This document shows, piece by piece, positions 1 to 5,318 of a DNA stretch of 10,330 nucleotides (positions are counted from its first letter, which is position 1; each line of letters opens with the position of its first letter). The position numbers were made by a program, and so were the translations under genes. This DNA comes from Thermoflexales bacterium. GTDB lineage: Bacteria > Chloroflexota > Anaerolineae > S140-20. The notes beneath the pieces are model-generated. The model did not search any database and was not told where the DNA came from. It saw nothing but the letters and a program-made list of their open reading frames with translations. The stretch spans positions 1-10,330 of the forward strand of contig WFUY01000001.1 in NCBI GenBank assembly GCA_015484715.1. Reading direction: 5' to 3'.

Positions 1-160
1 ACTGAAGGCAGACGGGGGAGGCGAAGTCGCCGAAGGTGGCCTGGCGAGGCCGTTCGACGGGGATGGAGGGGATGGAAAAGGCCGGCAGGTCGCCGGCATC
101 CTGGGCTGCTTGAATCGCTTCCCGGATCAGGCTGGCGATCCGGTCGGGCAGGAGGGTCAT
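1..160 (-). CDS. argS: Arginyl-tRNA synthetase, N-terminal fragment (cut by window edge)
   Basis: Only the first 53 codons are visible, because the gene runs off the low-coordinate end. I read this frame directly: it starts at an ATG (158-160), with GGAGG about 5 bases upstream (166-170), and stays open to base 1. The peptide begins MTLLPDRIASLIREAIQAAQ, continues through a Pro-rich stretch with IPVERP, and then has GDFASPVCLQ. The pattern of an amphipathic N-terminal helix followed by 'hP-x-hPVERP...HGD(Y/F)ATpxALxLA' is typical of the Add1 tRNA-recognition domain at the start of class I arginyl-tRNA synthetases. The enzyme charges tRNA-Arg with arginine in the cytoplasm. The HIGH and KMSKS motifs would lie outside the window, so the call rests on the N-terminal pattern alone. 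The gene follows the zinc-finger gene after 34 bases and may be co-transcribed with it. Confidence 0.82.
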   Translation of the reverse strand, partial: MTLLPDRIASLIREAIQAAQDAGDLPAFSIPSIPVERPRQATFGDFASPVCLQ

Positions 161-194
161 CGGGGCCTCCAAGTCCACAGGTGGCACGGCGGGA

Positions 195-431
195 TCAGGC
201 GTAGGGCGCAACGGGAACCAGTTCCATACGGGCCGGCGACTTCTTCTTGGCAGCGATTTCCTCAACCCGGTGCAGCAGGGTCGAGTGGTAATAACGGTAG
301 CCGCACTGGTCGCACACCCCGATAGGCACGTTCTCCAGGATCACGAAGCCATCCCGGTGTTTGAACATCTCCCGGTCTACCACCCGCTCCCGGACGAGGC
401 CTCCACAGTACTCACATCTGTACCCGTACAT
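195..431 (-). CDS. YgiT-type zinc-finger protein, 78 aa
   Basis: The small protein has two CxxC knuckles, C6-x2-C9 near the N-terminus and C40-x2-C43 in the middle. The second follows the segment VILENVPIGVCDQCG, which is characteristic of YgiT-type zinc fingers, the zinc-binding half found at the N-terminus of MqsA-like antitoxins. A basic helix (about residues 54-66) and a short tail follow. The ATG start is well supported by GGAGGAG just upstream (434-440). Many members of this family are paired with a small toxin such as a DUF4258 or MqsR-like protein. No such partner is seen on either side, and the helix-turn-helix domain of full MqsA is absent, so a DNA-binding or antitoxin role cannot be claimed. 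It sits between the small GTPase and argS, all on one strand. The family call is firm; the function is unknown. Confidence 0.85.
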   Translation of the reverse strand: MYGYRCEYCGGLVRERVVDREMFKHRDGFVILENVPIGVCDQCGYRYYHSTLLHRVEEIAAKKKSPARMELVPVAPYA

Positions 432-439
432 TTCTCCTC

Positions 440-461
440 CCTATGGCTCTCCTATGGCTCT
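440..461. repeat. Perfect 11-bp tandem duplication before the zinc-finger gene
   Basis: The 11-mer CCTATGGCTCT occurs twice head to tail at 440-450 and 451-461. On the coding strand it reads AGAGCCATAGG, and its downstream copy abuts the ribosome-binding site of the zinc-finger gene. It probably arose by slippage and may vary in copy number between strains. No promoter could be identified in this 56-bp gap. Confidence 0.85.
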
Positions 462-487
462 GTAACCTCATAGACTATCCCAAGCCT

Positions 488-1009
488 CTACATCCCCCAG
501 GTGATCAGGTGGTCTAGCTGGACCAGGACGCTGCGCACGCTGTCGGGGTCTATGGCGACGTTGGGCAGGACGGGGATCTCGGGTGGGAGTTGGAGGGCCT
601 GCCGGACCTGGGAAGGGCGCAACGCCCCCTCCAGGTCCTGCTTGGTGGCCGCGACGACGAAAGGGGCCGGCCCGATCTCGGTGAAGAGGCGGATCAGCCG
701 CTGGGCCTGCTCGAAGCGGTCGGGATCGGTGCTGTCCACCAGGACGACAAAGCCGTCCATCTCCTTGGCCAGGATCTCCCACATAAACTCGAAGCGAGGC
801 TGGCCGGGGGTTCCGAAGAGGTGCAGGACGTTCCCCCCCAGGGTGAGCCGGCCAAAGTCCATCGCCACCGTGGTCTCCGCCTTGATGTGGGCGTCCTCGG
901 TGGTGATCCTGCGCTCGGTGGAGACCACCTCGATCTCGCTGACGCTCTTGATGAACTCGGTCTTGCCGGCGTTGAAGGGGCCGGTGACGACGATCTTGCG
1001 TGTGGCCAT
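488..1009 (-). CDS. Small Ras/MglA-like GTPase of the COG2229 type, 173 aa
   Basis: The chosen start is the ATG at 1007-1009 (MATRKIVVTGPFNAGKT), which has GGAGGAAGAA immediately upstream. A longer open frame extends to 1306, but it reads through low-complexity sequence and into the preceding gene. G1/P-loop is G10-PFNAG-K16-T17, and the switch I threonine is probably T46 or T47. G3 reads GTPGQ (66-70), so the usual DxxG Asp is Gly, as is typical of this prokaryotic group. G4 is TKQD (122-125) in place of NKxD. The protein is about as long as a single GTPase domain and has no membrane segment. Relatives act as switches in polarity or motility (MglA) or work with roadblock/LC7 partners, but no such partner is in this window. 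It follows the response regulator after a 190-bp spacer and precedes the zinc-finger gene. The fold call is firm; the cellular role is unknown. Confidence 0.9.
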   Translation of the reverse strand: MATRKIVVTGPFNAGKTEFIKSVSEIEVVSTERRITTEDAHIKAETTVAMDFGRLTLGGNVLHLFGTPGQPRFEFMWEILAKEMDGFVVLVDSTDPDRFEQAQRLIRLFTEIGPAPFVVAATKQDLEGALRPSQVRQALQLPPEIPVLPNVAIDPDSVRSVLVQLDHLITWGM

Positions 1010-1037
1010 GTCTTCTTCCTCCGGTGGTAACTGTTCA

Positions 1038-1132
1038 CCCTCCCGCAGGTTAGGCGCGTTTCCGACGCGAAACCGTGCTTCGAATAGCCTATCAAGGCTG
1101 AAAGCGCCCTCGACCGGTGACCTGCGGGTAGG
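1038..1132. repeat. Intergenic inverted-repeat element A (95 bp)
   Basis: The outer arms are CCCTCCCGCAGGT (1038-1050) and ACCTGCGGGTAGG (1120-1132). They match as inverted repeats at 11 of 13 positions and are separated by 69 bases. Nested inside are GGCGC (1053-1057) facing GCGCC (1104-1108), TTTC (1059-1062) facing GAAA (1100-1103), and a hairpin AGCCT/AGGCT with a four-base loop (1086-1099). TTTC (1059-1062) could instead pair with GAAA at 1069-1072. The element ends 28 bases upstream of the GTPase start. It could be a MITE/REP-like repeat, since element B at 8995-9087 has the same arms and size, or a structured leader RNA. It fills most of the otherwise empty 1010-1199 gap, where no clear promoter was found. 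Confidence 0.5.
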
Positions 1133-1162
1133 AGCGATGTGGAGGCCGCGTGCCTGCGCTGA

Positions 1163-1176
1163 GCGGGGACCCCCGC
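1163..1176 (-). terminator. GC-only hairpin after the response regulator, weak terminator candidate
   Basis: GCGGG and CCCGC can pair around a four-base loop 24 to 37 bases past the response-regulator stop. No T-run follows on the minus strand, so this is not a canonical intrinsic terminator. It may only slow RNA polymerase or protect the 3' end. Confidence 0.22.
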
Positions 1177-1199
1177 CGCGCCTGCCGGGCGTGGGGCCT

Positions 1200-1976
1200 T
1201 CAGCCCTCCTGTTCTGCGCTTGCGCCCTCCTGGACTTGTGCTTTCCCTTCCTCCTGCTCCTCTTTCTGCCGCTGCCAGCGGTGGAAGTCCACAAAGCGGT
1301 AGCCAACCCCCCGCTCGGTCAGGATGTACTTGGGGTTGGAGGGATCCTCCTCGATCTTCTGGCGCAGGTAGGTGATGTAGAGGCGCAGGTAGTGGGTTTC
1401 GTCCCGGTACTCGTACCCCCACACCTTGGAGAGGAGAGTTTCGTGGGGCATCACCCAGCCGGCGTTGTTCACCAGGTGGTAGAGGAGCCGGTACTCGGTG
1501 GGGCGCAGCTTGATGGGCTTGCCCTCGACGATCACCTCGCGACGGGCGAAGTCAATGGTCAGACGGTCGTCCACCTTGATGACCGTCTTCTCCATCGGCG
1601 CGGGCAACTGGGCCCGGCGCAGCAGGGCCTTGACCCGGCTGGCCAGCTCCCGAGGGCTGAAGGGCTTCGTCACATAATCGTCGGCCCCCAGCTCCAGCCC
1701 GCGCACTTTGTCATCCTCCTCGGCCTTCACCGTGAGCATGATCACGGGGACGGTGGAGACCTGGCGGATGAGCCGGAGGGTCTCGAAGCCGTCCATCTCG
1801 GGCATCATCACGTCCAGGATCACCAGGTCCGGCAGGTCCTCGCGCACCCGCTTGAGGGCTTCCATGCCGGAACGCGCCTCGATCACCTGGTACCCTTCCA
1901 GCTCCAGGTTCATCCGAATGAAGCGGGTCATCCGAGGCTCATCATCTACCACCAGGATGAGTTTAGGTTCTTTCAC
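1200..1976 (-). CDS. OmpR/PhoB-family response regulator, 258 aa, no partner kinase visible
   Basis: An N-terminal receiver domain (about 5-121) has the acidic pair D11-D12, phospho-acceptor D55 in [13 protein letters not shown]82 and K104, so all the phosphorylation residues are present. A winged-helix DNA-binding domain follows (about 134-228), with the typical [19 protein letters not shown] and ERGVGYRF signatures. It should be a DNA-binding transcription factor activated by Asp phosphorylation. A Gln/Glu-rich tail of about 28 residues beyond the wing is extra to the usual domain pair. Two GTG starts are possible. The one at 1974-1976 has GGGAG five bases upstream and gives the usual compact N-terminus. 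The one at 1980-1982 would overlap the preceding stop as GTGA. No histidine kinase is in the window, so the phosphodonor is unknown. Its position at the end of the kinase/phosphatase cluster suggests co-expression. Confidence 0.93.
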   Translation of the reverse strand: MKEPKLILVVDDEPRMTRFIRMNLELEGYQVIEARSGMEALKRVREDLPDLVILDVMMPEMDGFETLRLIRQVSTVPVIMLTVKAEEDDKVRGLELGADDYVTKPFSPRELASRVKALLRRAQLPAPMEKTVIKVDDRLTIDFARREVIVEGKPIKLRPTEYRLLYHLVNNAGWVMPHETLLSKVWGYEYRDETHYLRLYITYLRQKIEEDPSNPKYILTERGVGYRFVDFHRWQRQKEEQEEGKAQVQEGASAEQEG

Positions 1977-1978
1977 GG

Positions 1979-2221
1979 TCACTCCCGGATGAAGGTGATG
2001 ACCTCCTCCTCTTCCTCGGTGGGGAGGACCTCGACGAAGCTGATCCGGTGCCAAGGCAGGAGGATGGTGTTCACTTCCGGCAGGATGTAGTGCAGGTCCT
2101 TGCCATCCCGCTGGCGGGGGTTAGAGCAGATCAGGAACTGGTCCTGGGGGTCCGGCAGTTGGTCAATCTCGGCCAACATCGGGTCCGCATTGGTCAGGTG
2201 GACAAGGACGGTGTACGGCAT
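1979..2221 (-). CDS. Conserved-looking 80-aa protein of unknown function
   Basis: I do not recognise a named family. The protein begins [14 protein letters not shown] and has a Pro/Asp/Gln-rich turn (23-28). A polar loop with [12 protein letters not shown] (34-45) precedes a hydrophobic, probably beta-stranded stretch containing [13 protein letters not shown] (53-65). It ends with an acidic run (69-73) and a short hydrophobic tail. There are no signal peptide, membrane segment or zinc ligands; C32 is the only Cys. The predicted strand-rich shape with an internal loop resembles small beta-barrel folds such as Sm-like proteins, but this is only an impression. A strong GGGGAGGG lies just before the ATG. 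It follows the FHA gene by 10 bases and its stop touches the response-regulator start region, so it is very probably a real gene of this operon. Confidence 0.85.
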   Translation of the reverse strand: MPYTVLVHLTNADPMLAEIDQLPDPQDQFLICSNPRQRDGKDLHYILPEVNTILLPWHRISFVEVLPTEEEEEVITFIRE

Positions 2222-2231
2222 AGTCCCTCCC

Positions 2232-2741
2232 CTACTCCAGGATCACCTTCAAACGCAGCTTTCCCAACTGGAGCTCGTCCCCATCGTGAAGGGGATGGGG
2301 GAGATAGGGGGTCAAGCGTTGCCCGTTCAGGAAGGTTCCGTTGGCGCTTCCCACATCTTCGATGAAGAAGCGGTTGCCCTGCTGGTGGATCTTGGCGTGG
2401 CGTCGCGACACGCCGCCTTCCAGCCCACCGTCGGCGGTCAGGTCCAGGTCGGGGAAGATCCCGTGGGCGGCATCGAGCCGGCCCAGGTAGAGCTCCGGCG
2501 CTGCAGGCAACTGGACCTGACGCCCACTGTCCAGCATAATGATGCGCAGCGTCTTGGGTGGGGCTTCGACGCCGACCTCGCCTTCTCCTGTGGCCCAGGG
2601 ATTGGCTCGAGAGGCGGGCAGTTCCTCCTCCGGCAACGGTTCGGTACGCAATGGCCCCCCTGTCGGCAGGTAGACCCCGCACTCACTGCAGAAAAGTGTA
2701 CCAGGCCTGTGTTGACGTCCACACGATGGACACGTGATCAT
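2232..2741 (-). CDS. Zinc-ribbon plus FHA-domain phosphothreonine reader, 169 aa
   Basis: The start is the ATG at 2739-2741, which overlaps the DnaJ-vWA stop as ATGA and has AGGAGGAG upstream. The open frame continues 20 codons further, but that part lies inside the preceding gene. The N-terminus is a four-Cys zinc ribbon (C4, C7, C18, C21) of the 'CPxCGxxxxxGxxFCxxCG' kind. A Pro/Glu-rich linker (about 25-62) leads to an FHA domain (about 65-169). The FHA motifs are G87-R88, S112-R-R-H115 and the [10 protein letters not shown] loop (131-140), which together bind phosphothreonine peptides. It has no membrane segment and should be a cytosolic reader of marks made by the kinase two genes upstream and erased by PP2C. 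Translational coupling to the DnaJ-vWA gene suggests the two proteins are made together and may bind each other (inference). Confidence 0.95.
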   Translation of the reverse strand: MITCPSCGRQHRPGTLFCSECGVYLPTGGPLRTEPLPEEELPASRANPWATGEGEVGVEAPPKTLRIIMLDSGRQVQLPAAPELYLGRLDAAHGIFPDLDLTADGGLEGGVSRRHAKIHQQGNRFFIEDVGSANGTFLNGQRLTPYLPHPLHDGDELQLGKLRLKVILE

Positions 2742-4213
2742 CCTTCTCCTCCTACAGGCCCCATTGTCAGGCTTCGGGTCCCATACTTGAGCTTCTTCCA
2801 ACCTTCAGGTGAGAGGCGGCCCGTGCGGGCCAGGCGACCGGCCTCCAGACGAGCCGCTTGAGCCAGTTCCAGCTCACCAATGTCCAGCAACCGGGTGGCG
2901 ACCAGAGCCAATTGCTCGCTGGCCTTCTCCGCATTGCCGCTTTCCAACGCCTGATAGGCCTGCTCTTGCATCCGGTAGATCGTCACCTTGTTCAGCGCGT
3001 TGACCAGATTCGCCGGCACTTCTCCCTCACCGGTGGGGTTCTCGGTGATGGAAAACCACAGCTCACGTCGGAGCCGTTCCCCCTGTCGTCCGATGGCGAT
3101 CACATCCCCGGTCACCTCGAGCTGCATCAGACGGTGCCGGCCGGGCTTCTGGGGGCCGACGACGATCTCCAGCAAGGCACTGAGGGGAGACGTGGCCTCC
3201 AGCGGTCCCAGGGAGATTCGGTCCTGGGAGGGCTCCAGACGGATGATGTACGGAGAGACCTTGTAGGCGCTCTCTAGGCGGACGTTGGCCGCAAAGCGAA
3301 GCAAGAGTTGGATATCCTGGGCGTAGATGCTTCCCAACCCTTGCACCCGCTTGCGCAGCAGGGTGCGCACCTGGGCCGCCGAATCCACGTAGGCAGAAAC
3401 GCCCCCGCTCTTGGTGGCGAGGAGGTCCAGGAACTGGTCGTTCCAGTCCTCGCCGATACCCATCGCGCTGATGCCGATCCCCTGGCTCCGGGCTTCCACT
3501 GCCAGGGCCAGGCACGCTTCTTCGTCCCCGTAGGTGTGCCCATCGGTCAACAGGATGATATGGTTGACCGCCCGCAGCCGTTTGCGCTTCCTCACCTGTT
3601 CAACCCCGGCCTCCAGCCCCTTGAGGATCTCCGTCCCACCGCTGGCGCGGATGGCGTTCAATCGGGCACGGGCCAGGGTCTTGTCCGAGCCCCGCAGGCC
3701 CGATAGGACGACCTCGGCGCGGTCGCTGAAAGTGACCACCGAGAAGGTATCACTCTCCCGCAGGTCCTCGATGATCTGGTAAGCTGCCGCCTTCACCTGA
3801 TTGAGGCGCTCCCCCTGCATCGAAGTGCTGCGGTCAATGACCAGGCAGAGGTTCAGGGGAAGCCGCTTGGCCTCCATCGCCGCCGCCGGGCTGATCTCCA
3901 CCATCAGGTAGAGAATCTGCTCCTCAGGGATCGCGGGCAGGCTCTGGCGGCTGACGGTGAGTTCCCAGGCCAGGATCGCCTGATCGGAAAGACCGGCCTC
4001 GGCTCGGGCTCTGTCATAGGCCTTTCGGCGGGCCTCATCGCTCAGGACCTCGTAGGCTTCCTGAATCTCTTGGAACCTCTCGACCGCATCGGGTGCATCG
4101 CTGACGTCGGGATGGTAACGTCGGGCCAGAGCCCGGAAGGCTTTCTTGATCTCCTCACCGGTAGCCGCCGGCCCGACCCCCAGTATGGCATAGTAGTCCT
4201 TTTCAATCTCCAT
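2738..4213 (-). CDS. DnaJ J-domain fused to a von Willebrand factor A domain, 491 aa
   Basis: The N-terminal J-domain (about 6-68) begins KDYYAILGV, carries the catalytic HPD (34-36) and ends [16 protein letters not shown]. It should stimulate ATP hydrolysis by an Hsp70/DnaK. A beta segment (about 82-108) leads into a vWA domain (about 118-295) with a complete metal-binding MIDAS: D127-R-S129-T-S131, T194 in SGGTE and D224 in LLTDGHT. A beta-rich segment (about 298-395) and a helical, TPR-like tail (about 400-470) follow, ending with [11 protein letters not shown], a tail I associate with bacterial vWA proteins. Zn-finger and C-terminal DnaJ domains are absent, so it is not a general co-chaperone. 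The ATG is preceded by AAGGAA. It sits between the PP2C gene (67-bp gap) and the FHA gene (ATGA overlap). The domain calls are firm; the partner and substrate are unknown. Confidence 0.95.
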   Translation of the reverse strand: MEIEKDYYAILGVGPAATGEEIKKAFRALARRYHPDVSDAPDAVERFQEIQEAYEVLSDEARRKAYDRARAEAGLSDQAILAWELTVSRQSLPAIPEEQILYLMVEISPAAAMEAKRLPLNLCLVIDRSTSMQGERLNQVKAAAYQIIEDLRESDTFSVVTFSDRAEVVLSGLRGSDKTLARARLNAIRASGGTEILKGLEAGVEQVRKRKRLRAVNHIILLTDGHTYGDEEACLALAVEARSQGIGISAMGIGEDWNDQFLDLLATKSGGVSAYVDSAAQVRTLLRKRVQGLGSIYAQDIQLLLRFAANVRLESAYKVSPYIIRLEPSQDRISLGPLEATSPLSALLEIVVGPQKPGRHRLMQLEVTGDVIAIGRQGERLRRELWFSITENPTGEGEVPANLVNALNKVTIYRMQEQAYQALESGNAEKASEQLALVATRLLDIGELELAQAARLEAGRLARTGRLSPEGWKKLKYGTRSLTMGPVGGEG

Positions 4214-4280
4214 CCACGGTTCCTTCGACGACGCCTCAACGGTACCGGCTCCCCCGACGGCGCGAGGCGGCTGTCTGGTA

Positions 4281-5225
4281 TCAGTCGGGGATCTCGATCA
4301 GTACGACGGTGATGTTGTCCGAACCGCCGGCCGCGTTGGCCGCCTCGATTAACCGCTCACAGGCTTTCTGAGGGTTGGGCGTCGAGGCGATGATCGCGCC
4401 GATCTCCTCCTCCGACACGTGTCCCCACAAGCCATCACTGCACAGAAGCAACCGGCTGGCCGGCGGTAAAAGTTGGGAATAGGTGTCCACATCCAGGTGG
4501 TCGCCTTGGCCCACAGCCCGGTACAGCACGTTGCGCTGGGGATGAACAGCCGCCTCATCCGGCGACAGCTCCCCCAGCTCCACCAACCGTCCCACGAAAG
4601 AGTGGTCCTGGGTCAACTGACGCAGCCGGTCTGTCACCAGGTAGGCGCGGCTGTCCCCTACGTGAGCGACGTAGACCCGGCGGCCCAGCACCAGCGCACA
4701 GGTGAGTGTCGTGCCGCCCCCGGGCACCTGCTGATGGACAGCCTGGTTGGCCGTCGAGACCGCCCGCCCCAGCAGATCGGTGAGGGGATCCTGGAAGGCT
4801 TCCGGCCCTTCGCCCATCAAATAGGGCAGATAGATCGTCTCGATGACCTGGTGGGCAACGACGCGGGCGGCCAGGGAACTGGCCACCTCCCCGGCCTGGT
4901 GCCCCCCCATCCCATCCGCAACGATGAAGAAGCCAAAAGGCCCCCGGCTGAGCATCCCGGCATCGTCCACGTGATCGCCGATGTACTCAGCCACAAAGGT
5001 GACCAGGGCATCCTGGTTGGTCGTGCGCACCTGCCCAATGTCCGAGGCCCGCCCCACACGCATCACGGACGACGCCTTTTCCACCTCCTGCGGCCCTGCC
5101 GAAGGCTGCACCTCAGCGCCTGCGAGGGCATCACTGGACGGTGCCCCCCGTTCTGAGACCTCTTCCTGCGCCCGGACCTTATCGTTGGACGGGCGCTTCC
5201 TGCGCAATCGGTCTAAAAAACCCAT
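4281..5225 (-). CDS. PP2C-family Ser/Thr protein phosphatase, 314 aa
   Basis: After a charged, probably disordered N-terminus (1-54) comes a full PP2C domain (about 56-312). Metal-binding and catalytic motifs are all present: VRTTNQD (66-72), [15 protein letters not shown] with D104, GTTLTCAL (171-178), HVGDSRAYL with D191, LLCSDGLW with D264, and GGSDNITVV with D303 and N304. These ligate two Mn/Mg ions that activate water for phosphate removal from Ser/Thr. There is no membrane segment, so it is cytosolic. The N-terminal [12 protein letters not shown] is basic and could act as a docking or localisation tail (inference). The ATG has AGGGG eight bases upstream. It lies directly downstream of the Ser/Thr kinase, as in many bacterial kinase/PP2C pairs, and should reverse that kinase's phosphorylation, including autophosphorylation. 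Confidence 0.96.
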   Translation of the reverse strand: MGFLDRLRRKRPSNDKVRAQEEVSERGAPSSDALAGAEVQPSAGPQEVEKASSVMRVGRASDIGQVRTTNQDALVTFVAEYIGDHVDDAGMLSRGPFGFFIVADGMGGHQAGEVASSLAARVVAHQVIETIYLPYLMGEGPEAFQDPLTDLLGRAVSTANQAVHQQVPGGGTTLTCALVLGRRVYVAHVGDSRAYLVTDRLRQLTQDHSFVGRLVELGELSPDEAAVHPQRNVLYRAVGQGDHLDVDTYSQLLPPASRLLLCSDGLWGHVSEEEIGAIIASTPNPQKACERLIEAANAAGGSDNITVVLIEIPD

Positions 5226-5253
5226 GCTCTATCCCCTCGGGCAGTCAGCCGTC

Positions 5254-5316
5254 GTCCGGCAATGCCGGACTCTGCTGGGAGATTCCCACGCCTCTGTCGG
5301 CGGCTCCTGTCGCCGC
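5254..5316 (-). other. Three consecutive hairpins between kinase and phosphatase genes
   Basis: The 93-bp gap holds three perfect short inverted repeats in a row: GCGGC/GCCGC with a 7-base spacer (5300-5316), TGGGA/TCCCA with a 3-base spacer (5276-5288), and GTCCGGC/GCCGGAC with a 3-base spacer (5254-5270). None is followed by a T-run on the minus strand, so they are not intrinsic terminators. They may act as mRNA processing, stability or attenuation elements that set the kinase to phosphatase ratio. Confidence 0.45.
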
Positions 5317-5318
5317 GT

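Noticed and set aside
1038..1132. tRNA gene within the 1010-1199 spacer
   Set aside because: The closing stem and internal hairpins look superficially cloverleaf-like, but there is no proper anticodon arm, T-arm GTTCRAN box in the right place or 7-bp acceptor geometry.
1010..1306. N-terminal extension of the small GTPase by 99 codons
   Set aside because: It is Arg/Gly/Pro-rich low-complexity sequence running through the spacer and into the response-regulator gene. The internal ATG at 1007-1009 has a strong ribosome-binding site and begins directly at the beta strand before the P-loop.
501..2090. Long plus-strand open frame (529 codons) opposite the response regulator and GTPase
   Set aside because: Antisense to two well-supported genes; its composition is that of a reverse-strand shadow in GC-rich DNA, with no recognisable domain.
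2742..2801. Twenty-codon upstream extension of the FHA protein
   Set aside because: It overlaps the end of the DnaJ-vWA gene. The ATG at 2739-2741 has AGGAGGAG and the common ATGA overlap, and the zinc ribbon begins right after it.
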